NCBI RefSeq assembly: GCF_007859395.1
Contig: NZ_VOHD01000003.1
Coordinates: 149,561-213,560 of the forward strand
Direction: 5' to 3'
Length of the DNA: 64,000 bases
Source: Planomicrobium sp. CPCC 101110
GTDB lineage: Bacteria; Bacillota; Bacilli; Bacillales_A; Planococcaceae
Both the position numbers and the translations under genes were made by a program. Positions 18,830 to 27,915 of this stretch are shown here, in pieces (the first letter of the stretch is position 1; every line of letters begins with the position of its first letter). The notes under the pieces were generated by a model. The model did not search any database. It was not told the DNA's origin and was given only the letters and a program-made list of their open reading frames with translations.

Positions 18830-19423
18830 ATGTTATCTTTTGATCCACAGGAACAGACAGAACGGGAAAATTACAAATTGCTGATTGGCGGTGTCATTCC
18901 AAGGCCAATCGCCTTTGTGACGAGCAGATCGGCAGAAGGCGCGCTAAATGCAGCACCGTTCAGTTATTTCAATGTTGTATCTTCAGATCCGCCGATGATT
19001 TCCGTTTCTGTACAAAGCAGGGCGGGCGCTCCGAAAGACACGGCTAAAAACGCTGTCGAAACAGGAGAGTTTGTCGTCCATATCGTCGACGAAACCAATG
19101 TGGAGCAAGTGAACAGGACGGCAGCCTCCTTGCCGCCAGGTGCAAACGAACTGGAATTGACAGAGTTTACGCTGACCGAAAGTGAAGTTATATCGGTTCC
19201 GGCAGTGAATGAGGCAAAAATACGCTTCGAATGCCGCTTGGAGCAAGTGGTAGAGCTCGGCGGCACACGCCTCCTCATTGGCAAAGTGGTCCGTTTTCAT
19301 GTGGACGAATCCATATACGAAAACGGACGGATTCATCATGAGTTATTGAAGCCGGTAAGCCGTTTAGCCGGTACAAACTACGCCAAGCTTGGAGAAGTTT
19401 TTTCGATGGAACGGCCGAAATAA
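18830..19423 (+). CDS. Flavin reductase-like FMN-binding protein
   Basis: 197 residues from ATG 18830, 7 bases after AGGAGG (an upstream in-frame GTG at 18824 is too close). The split-barrel flavin-binding fold is recognised from LLIGGVIPRPIAFVTSRSAEG, NAAPFSYFNVVSSDPP and NRTAASLPPG. Members bind FMN and act as reductases or partner subunits; the reaction is not defined. Upstream lies a short direct repeat, GAAGACCAAA/GAAAGACCAAAG, just before the ribosome site. Probably co-transcribed with the preceding oxidoreductase. Confidence 0.9.
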   Translation: MLSFDPQEQTERENYKLLIGGVIPRPIAFVTSRSAEGALNAAPFSYFNVVSSDPPMISVSVQSRAGAPKDTAKNAVETGEFVVHIVDETNVEQVNRTAASLPPGANELELTEFTLTESEVISVPAVNEAKIRFECRLEQVVELGGTRLLIGKVVRFHVDESIYENGRIHHELLKPVSRLAGTNYAKLGEVFSMERPK

Positions 19424-19463
19424 CAAAAAGAACCGCTTGGGATTTGGAATCTCAAGCGGTTCT
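19424..19463 (+). terminator. Terminator after the flavin-reductase gene
   Basis: AAGAACCGCTTG and CAAGCGGTTCTTTT pair with A-rich and T-rich flanks. Confidence 0.88.
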
Positions 19464-19464
19464 T

Positions 19465-19566
19465 TTATTTCTTCAAAAGTAAATACATAAAATAAGGCGC
19501 TCCGATCAAAGCTGCCATTAGGCCGGCGGCAGTCCGGCTGGCTCCAGCAGGTTCCTGCCAACGGTA
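19465..19566 (-). pseudogene. C-terminal remnant of a FecCD/BtuC-type iron-siderophore ABC permease
   Basis: On the minus strand 33 codons are open and end with AGLMAALIGAPYFMYLLLKK and a stop. FecCD permeases end in a very similar way (ELPVG..TALIGAPFFLYLL). No start, no upstream membrane segments and no partner genes remain; the stop codon lies against the flavin-reductase terminator. I read it as the tail of a deleted permease gene. Confidence 0.7.
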
Positions 19567-19579
19567 TCAGGACTAATAT

Positions 19580-19614
19580 CAAAAGGGCATCCTCGTCGTG
19601 GAAGATGCCCTTTT
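19580..19614. terminator. Terminator between the remnant and the MFS gene
   Basis: AAAAGGGCATC and GATGCCCTTTT form the stem around a CTCGTCGTGGAA loop. On the minus strand it follows the MFS stop by a few bases. Confidence 0.88.
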
Positions 19615-19619
19615 GGCAT

Positions 19620-20819
19620 TCATGAAACGGTTGCTGCTGCGTTTTTTGCCAACTTTTTTCTGCCGTGCAGAAAATAATATAAAGCGGAAGTGGCCAAAGC
19701 GAAAAGGCTGAGCAGGACATACATTGAACGAAAGCCGGTTACAGGGATGATGAATCCAAGTATGTAAGGGCCAAAGCCGATTCCGGCATCCAAAAAGATG
19801 AAGAAGGTCGATGTGGCAAGTCCCATCCGGTGCGGCGCCGTCAATTTAACAGCTATGGCCTGTGTACAGGATTGCATATTTCCGAACCCAAGACCAATGA
19901 GGCCGGCAGACAAGAGCAGTGCTGCGGAAGTGGTTGCTGTGCTTAACAGCAAGAGTCCGGCTGCCAAGAGCAAGAAAGCGGGATACATGACAAAGTTCGC
20001 ACCTTTTGTATCCAATAGGCGGCCGGTAATCGGACGGGATACCAGTACGGCTATTGCATAAACAAGAAAGAAAAAGCTTGCGGCTTTAACCAGTTCAATT
20101 TCACTGGCATAAAAATTGATGAACGACAGGATGCTTGAATAGCAAAAAGCGATTGCCAAGGTAATGATAGCTATCGGCACCGCTTTCGGCTCTATAAACT
20201 GCGACAGTTTGATGCCTTTTGTTTCTTCGCTGGATTCCGGCCGAACTACTGATGGGGCTTTTACAAAAAAGGCGACGATAAGACTAAAAAGCCCAAGAAT
20301 CAGGCACAGGGTGAAAATCATTTGAAAATTGCCGTTTTGGCTCATGTAAATGCCGATAAAAGGGCCGATCGCTGTAGACAATGTAGTGCTCATACTAAAA
20401 TAGCCGATTCCTTCTCCTTTTCGTGAATCCGGTATGACTTGAGCTATGATCGTCCCGCAAGCGGTGACGGCAATTCCCAATGTAAATCCATTCAGGAAGC
20501 GGGTGATCAGGAGAAACAGCAGGCTAAACTCCACAAAGTATAAAAGTGTTGTTACTGTAAAAAGAACGAGTCCGGCAATCAATGTTTTTTTTGTGCCGAT
20601 TCGATCAATTTCCCGGCCGACAATTATTCTTCCGATCAGAGTCCCGATAATGGAAATCCCTGCTGCTAGCCCGGCTTGGCTGGTAGATGCACCATATACA
20701 CCGACAGCGTAAAGTCCAATGGTTACTATCAACAAGTTGAAGATCAAGGTGAGGAAAAAGTTGACTCCGGAAACAACGACAAAGTCTTTTGTCCATAATT
20801 TTGTATAGTTTTTATCCAC
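19620..20819 (-). CDS. MFS transporter
   Basis: 399 residues from GTG 20819, with AAGGAGA upstream. Twelve predicted membrane segments. The loop after TM2 reads GRIIVGREIDRIGTKKTL (the MFS motif A) and a related copy, SRPITGRLLDTKGA, follows TM8. The pattern is that of proton-driven drug or metabolite efflux proteins; nothing fixes the substrate. It is divergent from the GGDEF gene at 21033, and the 213 bases between them hold both promoters. Confidence 0.9.
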   Translation of the reverse strand: MDKNYTKLWTKDFVVVSGVNFFLTLIFNLLIVTIGLYAVGVYGASTSQAGLAAGISIIGTLIGRIIVGREIDRIGTKKTLIAGLVLFTVTTLLYFVEFSLLFLLITRFLNGFTLGIAVTACGTIIAQVIPDSRKGEGIGYFSMSTTLSTAIGPFIGIYMSQNGNFQMIFTLCLILGLFSLIVAFFVKAPSVVRPESSEETKGIKLSQFIEPKAVPIAIITLAIAFCYSSILSFINFYASEIELVKAASFFFLVYAIAVLVSRPITGRLLDTKGANFVMYPAFLLLAAGLLLLSTATTSAALLLSAGLIGLGFGNMQSCTQAIAVKLTAPHRMGLATSTFFIFLDAGIGFGPYILGFIIPVTGFRSMYVLLSLFALATSALYYFLHGRKKLAKNAAATVS

Positions 20820-21032
20820 CTTATGCTGTTCTCCTTTTTATAGTGTTTTTATTTCGTATTACTAATAATTTTAACGTATCTTGCGCAAAAGAACAGCTTT
20901 TGAGAAAAAGCTCATGTGACGGCAAATAAAAGTTTATTGTGAGAAAAGAACGGGAAAAGACAAAAATAATATGTTACTTTGTGCTTATTTTGTATAATAT
21001 AATAAGCAAATATAAAAAATTAGAGGGCAAAC

Positions 21033-22289
21033 ATGATGCTGCAAACGAGAAGTGCCGATTTTATGCCTATGTGCATTGAAAAAGAAAAATTATATAACGA
21101 CCATCTCCTGGAAGAAAACATGCAAAGAAGCAAGCTCTTCGCCAAAATAGTCATCTTTTTTGAAGTTATATTGATTTGCATGAATATATTCTCAAGCTAT
21201 GCGGCCAGCCAAGGTATAACGATTGACTTTTATTTGTTCATGTATATTTTTTTATTGGGTATAAGCATTTGCATGGTATGGTATATAACCAGGTTTGAGA
21301 GAAAAGAAACGGCGACAGCGGGCCAAAAACAAAAATTCCAGAAAGGGTTAACGGGATTTGTCATGTTCTTTTTGTTGTGGGGAGCTGCGGTGGCATTGGC
21401 TGACCAAAAGGACTATGGCAATGTTATGGCTTTTGCCGTTAATTTTATGTGCGTATCCATTTTGTTCCATGCTTCAAGCAAGAAGATTCTTCAGCTTTAT
21501 GCGTTGCCTGTTGCAGTAATGATTATTGGATTGCCGTTTTTCCAAACTTCGCAATATATCTTAATGGGGCATTACATCAACCTTTCTGTTTTTTTATTTT
21601 TTTGCTGGTTGGCTTCGCGAATGCTTTATCGAAGCCATCAGGCAAATTTCTATAACAAATTGCTTTTGACTGCAATGAATGAAGACCTGGCACAAACAAT
21701 TGAAAAAAACGCTCAAATCAATCAGGAGCTGGAAGCGGCGAATGCAAGGCTCAAAAAAATGACGCTCATGGACGAATTGACGAAAATCCCGAACCGGAGA
21801 GGGCTGCAGCAATACATCGAGAACGCATTGCAGACGTCCAATGGAAGCCGCACTCTTTCTTTCATTATGCTGGATATCGATGCTTTCAAATTATTCAATG
21901 ACAACTATGGACATTTTGAGGGGGATAAGGTGCTTCAATTGGTCGCCCAGCAGATAAATAGCTGCATGGATTCTGCTGATTGCCATGTCTCCCGCTTTGG
22001 CGGGGAAGAATTTATCGTAGCTGTTTTCGACCGGAATCCGCAAGACGTGTTCGAGCTTGCCGAATGCGTCCAAACTTCTTTGGAGGAAATCAGCATTCCG
22101 CATAAGTTTTCGCCCATTGCAGACCGTATAACAGTCAGCATCGGAATAGCTACAGGTGAAGTGGAAAACGAAGCCCAGATTGAAGCGGTAAAAGAACAAG
22201 CGGATTTTGCGCTTTATGAAGCAAAGTCGCAAGGAAAAAATCGAATTAACGTCAGCAAGGAAAATCTTATGGCAGAGACCAGCCAATAA
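21033..22289 (+). CDS. Membrane GGDEF-domain diguanylate cyclase
   Basis: 418 residues, ATG 21033 after TTAGAGGG. Residues 35-205 carry about six hydrophobic segments forming an integral membrane sensor. A short coiled coil (INQELEAANARLKKMT) links to a GGDEF domain at about 245-405 with MDELTKIPNRRGLQQ, LDIDAFKLFNDNYGH and the active site RFGGEEF. The GGEEF signature is a catalytically competent variant, so synthesis of c-di-GMP from two GTP is expected. The RxxD inhibitory site that usually lies five residues before it is not evident. Monocistronic. Confidence 0.93.
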   Translation: MMLQTRSADFMPMCIEKEKLYNDHLLEENMQRSKLFAKIVIFFEVILICMNIFSSYAASQGITIDFYLFMYIFLLGISICMVWYITRFERKETATAGQKQKFQKGLTGFVMFFLLWGAAVALADQKDYGNVMAFAVNFMCVSILFHASSKKILQLYALPVAVMIIGLPFFQTSQYILMGHYINLSVFLFFCWLASRMLYRSHQANFYNKLLLTAMNEDLAQTIEKNAQINQELEAANARLKKMTLMDELTKIPNRRGLQQYIENALQTSNGSRTLSFIMLDIDAFKLFNDNYGHFEGDKVLQLVAQQINSCMDSADCHVSRFGGEEFIVAVFDRNPQDVFELAECVQTSLEEISIPHKFSPIADRITVSIGIATGEVENEAQIEAVKEQADFALYEAKSQGKNRINVSKENLMAETSQ

Positions 22290-22620
22290 AGAAACATAGA
22301 AGATTTCCTAGGATTGAAAGCCCTATTCTTATGTAGCAGCAAAAAATGTATGTTGATGATCAGTTGAAACAAGCGCAAGAGCTCTTTGAAAAAGAAGGGC
22401 TTTTTGTTTTGGCATGTGCCGGTAAAAAAGACAGGCCGTCGTGTAAAGCGGCAAAAAGTTCCCATAGAAAGTGGATTGGTTCACGAAGAATTTTAAACAG
22501 TTCATGAAGAAAATATTGAGCATCCAATTCATAACCATTTTTAATCTTTAGGAATAACTTCCATTTTTATTTTGATTAAACTATACTTTAAAAAATGTTT
22601 CGAAAGGAAGAGGAGCCGAA
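22290..22620. other. Gene-free stretch between GGDEF and PP2C genes
   Basis: 331 bases of AT-rich sequence. I see no ORF with a ribosome site, no clear terminator with a T-run and no repeat. A weak complementary pair AAAGCCCT/AGGGCTTTTT spans 22317-22405. The PP2C ribosome site GAAAGGAAGAGG is at its right end. Confidence 0.5.
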
Positions 22621-23472
22621 ATGGAAACAAAAATGGAAGATTTCAGTTGGATTGGCAGCAGGCGGCATTTTGTAGATCAGCCGGATGTGCAGCAAGTGGG
22701 CAATGTAATCGTCGGTCGTTTCGGCGGAAACTCCTTTGCTGGGCAATACAAAAACGAAGATGCATGCATGGTCTGGACAAACAAAAAGGAAGATTGGGAA
22801 TTTGTAGCGGTGCTCGACGCCCATAACACAGCTGAAAGTGCGGAACTTGTGGTAAAAGAGTTTGAGGAAAATAAAGAAAAGTTCACAAACCAGCTGGCGG
22901 CACCTGTGAATGCCGCTTTTTTTCGCAATTTGGAAGAAAAGGTTTTGAACGTTTTTCAAAACGAAGCATTTCGTGCGGCTTGCCGGCAAATCCAAGGAGA
23001 AACTGCCTGCATGGTTGTCGCGAGAAAAGGCAAGTATGTCTGGTGGCTGTCGATTGGCGACTGTGTTTTGTATTTGTTTCATCGGGAGCTTGCAGAGATG
23101 GGGCAATTTCAGCTGAACCAACGGCATTTCTATGAATGGGTGGGGAAAGTGAATACCTTTGACCGGCTTGCTCCATGCTACAGCAGCGGCACAAAAGAAC
23201 TACGGGAAGGCAATAACCGGTTGTTTGTGACGACGGATGGTTTGCTTGAATGTCCCGGAGAACCTTATTCCGATCCAAGAAATTTACTGGCGGAATTTGC
23301 TGACGTTCCGCTTTATGAAGGCGTTTGGAACTTGTTAAAGACGATTCAAGGAAAAGGCGTCAAGGACAGCACGGCCATAGTGTCTTGGAACGTTGACGTG
23401 GCGGAATCGGCAGCCTATGCCAGCAATCAGCAAGGGGAGGGGAAAGAGCGCAATGCAAAAGAGCGAAGTTGA
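22621..23472 (+). CDS. PP2C-family protein phosphatase-like protein
   Basis: 283 residues, ATG 22621 close after GGAAGAGGAG. PP2C motifs in order: GGNSFAGQYKNEDA (metal Asp), FVAVLDAH (in place of the usual DGHGG), GETACMVVARKGKYVWWLSIGDC, VTTDGLLE and VKDSTAIVSW with the last metal-binding Asp. It should remove phosphate from Ser/Thr using two Mn or Mg ions. The replacement of DGHGG by DAHNT is unusual and may alter the metal site. The following GNAT gene starts 20 bases inside its 3' end, so the two are coupled. Confidence 0.85.
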   Translation: METKMEDFSWIGSRRHFVDQPDVQQVGNVIVGRFGGNSFAGQYKNEDACMVWTNKKEDWEFVAVLDAHNTAESAELVVKEFEENKEKFTNQLAAPVNAAFFRNLEEKVLNVFQNEAFRAACRQIQGETACMVVARKGKYVWWLSIGDCVLYLFHRELAEMGQFQLNQRHFYEWVGKVNTFDRLAPCYSSGTKELREGNNRLFVTTDGLLECPGEPYSDPRNLLAEFADVPLYEGVWNLLKTIQGKGVKDSTAIVSWNVDVAESAAYASNQQGEGKERNAKERS

Positions 23473-23875
23473 CTATTCAGCCGGTTTTCAGCATGAGCTT
23501 GAAGGGGTTCTATCTTTAGCAACGTCGAAAGCGGATGAAGAATACGCTAAATACATGAAGTCAGCTAACCGAAAGCTTTATGTGTGTGAAGTGAACCATA
23601 CAATCGCCGGCTGCATTGGCATCAGATTCCTAGCAGTAAACAGCTGTAAAATTAAACACATTGCTGTAGCCCCTGAAAATAGAAGCCGAAGAATTGCCAG
23701 TGAGATGGTCGATTTTGTCTATAGGAAGTACGGGTTTTCTTCGATCCATGCCGAAACTGATCGAGATGCAATGGGTTTTTATCGAAAGAATGGCTTTGCG
23801 GCGACAAACCTGGGTGAAAAGTATCCAGGGCGCGAGCGGTTTTTATGCCGCAAAGAATTCTTCGGAGCCAAATAA
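23453..23875 (+). CDS. GNAT-family N-acetyltransferase
   Basis: 140 residues from ATG 23453 with GGGGAGGGG upstream; it overlaps the PP2C gene by 20 bases. The acetyl-CoA binding part is IKHIAVAPENRSRRIASEMVDFVY (motif A, R-x-x-R/I-A in place of RGxGxG/A) and the C-terminal FYRKNGF is typical of the fold. Acceptor unknown; coupling to a phosphatase suggests a shared regulatory role, which is inference. Confidence 0.88.
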   Translation: MQKSEVDYSAGFQHELEGVLSLATSKADEEYAKYMKSANRKLYVCEVNHTIAGCIGIRFLAVNSCKIKHIAVAPENRSRRIASEMVDFVYRKYGFSSIHAETDRDAMGFYRKNGFAATNLGEKYPGRERFLCRKEFFGAK

Positions 23876-23912
23876 AAAATTCCAGCATCAATCATCGATG
23901 CTGGAATTTTAT
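23874..23912. terminator. Bidirectional terminator
   Basis: AAAATTCCAGCATC and GATGCTGGAATTTT form the stem; it lies between convergent genes. Confidence 0.92.
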
Positions 23913-24505
23913 TTGTTTATCATATCGCTTGTCGTTAAGTGCCGGGTGCAATTATACAGCGTGCAGTCCCACCGGCTTTCCAAATTTTCTAAGATGGTGA
24001 TGGAAGTGTTGTTCATATGGGTTTCTTTGAAGCGTTCAGGAAGCAAGCTTTTCAGCGTAATGCCGATCAATCCGCCGTGGCTTACCAGTAGCACCCGGTT
24101 GCCTTTATAGTTTGAGAGGATATCTTCTAAAAACTCGACCGACCGTTTGGCCGCATCTTCAGCGCTTTCCATTCCAAGATCAAGCGACCGCCAATTCTCG
24201 CCCCATTTTTGGACGCGTTCCTCTTCAGTCGTGCCTTCGATTTGACCGCCGTTGATTTCACGGATCCGTGGGTCTGCAAAGCTGACCGGCAGCTTGAGTC
24301 GGTCAGCTATGATTTGAGCCGTCTCCTTCGCGCGCAAAAGGTCGCTTGAGACAACCATATCCCATTTTTCAGATGCCAGCCTTTCCGCCAATGCAGCGGC
24401 TTGTTGCCTGCCTGTTTCGTTCAATGGGATATCGGAACTGCCTTGGGCGATGCCAAGCAAATTCCATTCGGTGATGCCGTGTCGCACTAATCCTATCGTA
24501 GTCAT
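23909..24505 (-). CDS. Histidine phosphatase family protein (phosphoglycerate mutase-like)
   Basis: 198 residues from ATG 24505, 8 bases after AAGGAGAT; upstream codons in frame have no ribosome site. The catalytic LVRHGITEWN motif is at residues 6-15, followed by GSSDIPLNETGRQQA, VVSSDLLRAKETA and the second histidine in LLVSHGGLIG. These enzymes transfer phosphate through a phospho-histidine; cobalamin-pathway alpha-ribazole phosphatase and broad phosphatases share this pattern, and I cannot separate them. Single gene. Confidence 0.92.
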   Translation of the reverse strand: MTTIGLVRHGITEWNLLGIAQGSSDIPLNETGRQQAAALAERLASEKWDMVVSSDLLRAKETAQIIADRLKLPVSFADPRIREINGGQIEGTTEEERVQKWGENWRSLDLGMESAEDAAKRSVEFLEDILSNYKGNRVLLVSHGGLIGITLKSLLPERFKETHMNNTSITILENLESRWDCTLYNCTRHLTTSDMINK

Positions 24506-24628
24506 AGCTTCATCTCCTTTATCTTCTACCATTGTAAATAATTGTGGGCAAAATAGGAACGTCTTTTGGAAGGGATTTTTCTTCTCTTTATGGAATTTAT
24601 TAGTAAAGGAATGGAGGAGGAAGAAAAG

Positions 24629-25201
24629 GTGGCGAATATAAAAGAAATCGGCAGCCATTTGCCTGTTTTAGAAACGGAGCGTCTAATGCTCCGGAAACTG
24701 ACGTTAGCGGATGCCGAAGACATGTTTGAATATGCCTCCGAACCGATAGTGTCCCGTTATGTGCCTTGGGAAGCACATAAATCAGCGGAGGATACGAAAG
24801 GGGTTATATCATCAATAATAGCGGCTTACGAACAAAAGAAAAAATTGACTTGGGGAATTGAATTGAAGGGGAAGAACAAACTGGTCGGCACCATCGATTT
24901 TATCAACTGGATGCCGAAACGGCATAAAGCGGAACTTGCCTATACCTTGTCACACAACTATTGGGGGAAAGGAATTACAGTAGAAGTGGCTGGAGCAGTG
25001 CTGGCTTTCGGTTTTGGGGAAATGGGGCTGAACAAAGTGGAGGCGCCAATTATGCTGGATAATCTTCAATCCCAGCGGGTGGTTGAAAAGCTTGGCATGA
25101 AGCGCGAAGGAATTGCGCGGCAGCATATGATCATCAAGGGGCAATTTGTCGATTTAGCGATGTATTCTATACTGAAAAGCGAATATGCCGAAGACAAATA
25201 A
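24629..25201 (+). CDS. GNAT-family N-acetyltransferase, RimJ/RimL type
   Basis: 190 residues from GTG 24629, 8 bases after GGAGGAGG (24613-24620). Begins with LPVLETERLMLRKLTLADAEDMFEYA, the usual opening of the RimJ/RimL/YdaF branch, then AELAYTLSHNYWGKGITVEVAGAVLAFGF (acetyl-CoA loop) and SQRVVEKLGMKREGI. Likely acetylates an amino group on a protein or small molecule; target unknown. Lies between divergent and convergent single genes with its own terminator. Confidence 0.92.
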   Translation: MANIKEIGSHLPVLETERLMLRKLTLADAEDMFEYASEPIVSRYVPWEAHKSAEDTKGVISSIIAAYEQKKKLTWGIELKGKNKLVGTIDFINWMPKRHKAELAYTLSHNYWGKGITVEVAGAVLAFGFGEMGLNKVEAPIMLDNLQSQRVVEKLGMKREGIARQHMIIKGQFVDLAMYSILKSEYAEDK

Positions 25202-25242
25202 AAGAACGTCAGCGCGTATTTCAGCGCTGATGTTCTTTTATA
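25199..25242. terminator. Bidirectional terminator
   Basis: AAAAGAACGTCAGCGC and GCGCTGATGTTCTTTT pair around a short loop (one G-T); between convergent genes. Confidence 0.9.
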
Positions 25243-26891
25243 TGCGTGGTTGATTTGTTGCCCAAAAACCCAATGTCTTCTGTTTCAGACAACCGGTAAT
25301 GCCCTTTGCCGTTTTCCTTCACTTGATACATGGCTACATCAGCTTTTTTCAGCAATGCCGCTGGTGTCGTGCCATTTAGCGGATACAGTGCAATGCCGAT
25401 ACTGGGGGAATTGAAAATTTCTTCTCCCTCTACCATATAAGGTTGCGACAAGGATTTGATGATTTTTTCCGCGATAAAAGCGGCGTCTTGGGGACTGGAA
25501 ATATCACGTATCAAAAATGTGAATTCATCTCCTCCCAAACGTGCCACTAAATCATTTTTGCGGATGCATTCCTTCAATCTATGGGAGATCATAATCAATA
25601 ATTGGTCCCCGGCATCATGCCCCATCGTATCGTTCACTTTTTTGAAATTATCGAGATCCAAGAACATGACTGCAAAAAAGTGGTTGTGCAACTGGGCATT
25701 CAAGACTGCCTGATTCAGCGTCGCTTCAAACAGGGCCCTATTGGCCAACCCTGTCAGCGAATCATGATAGGCAAGAAATTGGATTTTCGCATCAGTGTCG
25801 CGGAATTTCGGCAACGCCGCCGAAGCTGATTCTGTACTTGGCCCCCGAAAGGTTGAGGAAGAGCCATCAAACTTTCTGCCGGCTTCCAGCTCCTCTTTTT
25901 TATCGAGAACTTGATCGAGAAGTTTTTGGTTTTCCCTTAATACAAAAATTTGCCTTATAATAACCAATAATATAGAAAAGGCGGAACCGATTGTAACGAC
26001 ATCAACCCCGTTTGACCGTGAAACCATGAAAACAAACAATATCGTAACGTTAATGTATGGAAAAGCGATACGGAAAACACCTAACAATTGGTTTGGATTT
26101 CGTTGAATCTGCGGTTTTTGGTTTTGCGCCTTAGCCTCCTTGTCAACAAGGCCAGTAAAACCGATCAGCAAAACCGCTAATGTAAACAATGGATCGATAA
26201 AGCTTCCGGAAAAATAGCTGTCACTAGAAATCAAATACAAATAAGAAGAATCTGCAAAAATTTGGGTCAACAGGCCAGAAAATAAAACGACTATTGTTTT
26301 GCTGTAGAAAGTTTGGCTCATGAAGAAGAGTGTGACTGTGCCAAACAGCAAAACCAAATCCCCTACAGGATAGGCCAAAGATACAACTAACGAAAAAGAG
26401 GAAACTTGGCTTGACGCAATGATTGGCTGAAGGAGGAAATGCCAACTGAACGTGGAAGCCACTGTCATAATGATCAAGATATCAAAAATGAAAGTTATGA
26501 GATGATGCTGTTTTTTTTCTTTGATTACTTTATACACGAAAGCGGCAAGATAGAAGACAACTTGCAGCAGGTAAAACAAATCAGGGAGCCCGGGAAATGG
26601 AACTTCCATTTTTAACAGATTTTCATAAGTCAGCCATAAGAACTCGGCAAGAAAATTACTGTAAGCGCCAGCTGCTAAAAACAGCCAAAAAGGCTTGTCA
26701 CTTTGCAGGCTTTTATGTGCGGAAAGGAGAAGCCAAGTTGTTGCAATCATGCCGCCTCCAACTGAGAGGATATTCCCGCCCAGCGTTAAAAGACCCTCGT
26801 TGGATTTCCAATTCAGCAACCATCCATAGTAGAGGAAAGTATAAAAAAATATGAAAACAAGCCAAAAAGTAATTTTTCTTTGTATATTCAT
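25221..26891 (-). CDS. Membrane GGDEF-domain diguanylate cyclase
   Basis: 556 residues from ATG 26891 with AAGGTG 9 bases upstream (an in-frame GTG at 26897 is too close). Residues 8-310 contain about nine hydrophobic helices, a large membrane sensor without a recognised ligand domain. A coiled coil around 330-345 leads to GGDEF at about 370-540: YHDSLTGLANRALFE, LDLDNFKKVNDTMGHDAGDQLL and RLGGDEFTFL. RKND sits five residues before GGDEF and fits the RxxD inhibitory site, so product feedback is likely. Active c-di-GMP synthase by motif. The stop codon lies within the terminator region shared with the convergent GNAT gene. Confidence 0.94.
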   Translation of the reverse strand: MNIQRKITFWLVFIFFYTFLYYGWLLNWKSNEGLLTLGGNILSVGGGMIATTWLLLSAHKSLQSDKPFWLFLAAGAYSNFLAEFLWLTYENLLKMEVPFPGLPDLFYLLQVVFYLAAFVYKVIKEKKQHHLITFIFDILIIMTVASTFSWHFLLQPIIASSQVSSFSLVVSLAYPVGDLVLLFGTVTLFFMSQTFYSKTIVVLFSGLLTQIFADSSYLYLISSDSYFSGSFIDPLFTLAVLLIGFTGLVDKEAKAQNQKPQIQRNPNQLLGVFRIAFPYINVTILFVFMVSRSNGVDVVTIGSAFSILLVIIRQIFVLRENQKLLDQVLDKKEELEAGRKFDGSSSTFRGPSTESASAALPKFRDTDAKIQFLAYHDSLTGLANRALFEATLNQAVLNAQLHNHFFAVMFLDLDNFKKVNDTMGHDAGDQLLIMISHRLKECIRKNDLVARLGGDEFTFLIRDISSPQDAAFIAEKIIKSLSQPYMVEGEEIFNSPSIGIALYPLNGTTPAALLKKADVAMYQVKENGKGHYRLSETEDIGFLGNKSTTHIKEHQR

Positions 26892-27406
26892 GTTCACAGC
26901 ACCTTACGCCAAAGGCTGACTATTTTTAGTTCTTTATGCTTAATTCACCAAAAATTAGAATCGGATTTAAGGGTATAATTATCTATAATTATCATACTAA
27001 ACTTTAGATTTAAATGGTAGAGTTTTCAAAAAAATTTTGAATAATTTTCCTATTTCAGGAAATTGAATCGTTGATCTCGATTGGAAAAAAAGGTGCCAAA
27101 AGCTTTCTTGCTGTCTCAACAAAGCATAAAAAGACCGGAATCCACAGTAACAGATCATTAAAATGAAGGCAAGGAGGGATAGCTATGGGATGGGCGGAAT
27201 CATTGCAGCAAGCCATTTCTTCGGTGTTCCTTTTTTAGCGGACATATCCTTCTGCTGCAATAAAGAAAGATGGAAGAATATTCGAATGCGTTGCTGCGGG
27301 GATAAGTAATGAAGCAATTGTAATGGGAGGATCCAGATCGAGTGCCGCCGAAAGCTTTCCATAGATTTGATTCCGAAAAGAGAAACAGACAGAAAGGATG
27401 ATCATT
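26892..27406. other. Gene-free stretch, possible decayed gene
   Basis: 515 bases. The left 170 are very AT-rich and probably hold the promoter of the minus-strand GGDEF gene. At 27171-27238 a good ribosome site (AAGGAGG) precedes ATGGGATGGGCGGAATCA, which would encode MGWAESLQQAISSVFLF and then stop. That opening resembles AraC-family regulators, but it is cut after 17 codons; a 40-codon open frame without a start follows to 27363. I read it as possible remnants of a regulator. Confidence 0.35.
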
Positions 27407-27814
27407 ATGGCGATAGAACCTATGGGCTTAACAATCCGGCCTTATGAAGAAAAGGATTTTTTTGAAATCAATTTGCTGAATCAAGCGGAAGCCTGGGCTA
27501 ATCTAGTTGAAAAGCAGGAAGACACAAAGCAAGCCTGGGCAAATTCCCCAGTCGCTTTCGTGGCGGAATGGGACGGCAAAATCGCCGGATGCCTCCGGGG
27601 ATTGACCGATGGTTCGATCACCTTATATATTTGCGAACTGCTGATCCACCAAGAGTGCAGAGGACAAGGCATCGGGAAGGCATTGCTGGATCATGCCCAC
27701 CAACTTTACCCCAAAACACGGATGGAGCTGCTTGCCGGCAGCACATCCCATACTTATTACGAATCGCAGAGCTTCCGGCCGTTCTACGGGTTCCGCAAGA
27801 CACTTTTGGAATAA
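27407..27814 (+). CDS. GNAT-family N-acetyltransferase, aminoglycoside acetyltransferase-like
   Basis: 135 residues from ATG 27407, 8 bases after GAAAGGA; the in-frame ATG at 27398 overlaps that site. IRPYEEKDFFEINLLN opens the fold, GKIAGCLRGLTDGSITLYICELLIHQECRGQGIGKALLDHA is the strand-turn and acetyl-CoA loop, and YYESQSFRPFYGFRKTL closes it. No residue shows the substrate. First of two adjacent GNAT genes. Confidence 0.9.
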   Translation: MAIEPMGLTIRPYEEKDFFEINLLNQAEAWANLVEKQEDTKQAWANSPVAFVAEWDGKIAGCLRGLTDGSITLYICELLIHQECRGQGIGKALLDHAHQLYPKTRMELLAGSTSHTYYESQSFRPFYGFRKTLLE

Positions 27815-27915
27815 AGGCTTATTTTCAGAAGGGCGGTTTTCAATGGCTTAGGAGGGTAAGAATAGGGAACTATATTTACACCGAAGAAAAGTGAAGGGCA
27901 AAGGAGGGCGCGGCG

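Noticed and set aside
22329..22538. 69-codon minus-strand ORF between GGDEF and PP2C genes
   Set aside because: No ribosome site and no recognisable domain; composition is that of non-coding AT-rich DNA.
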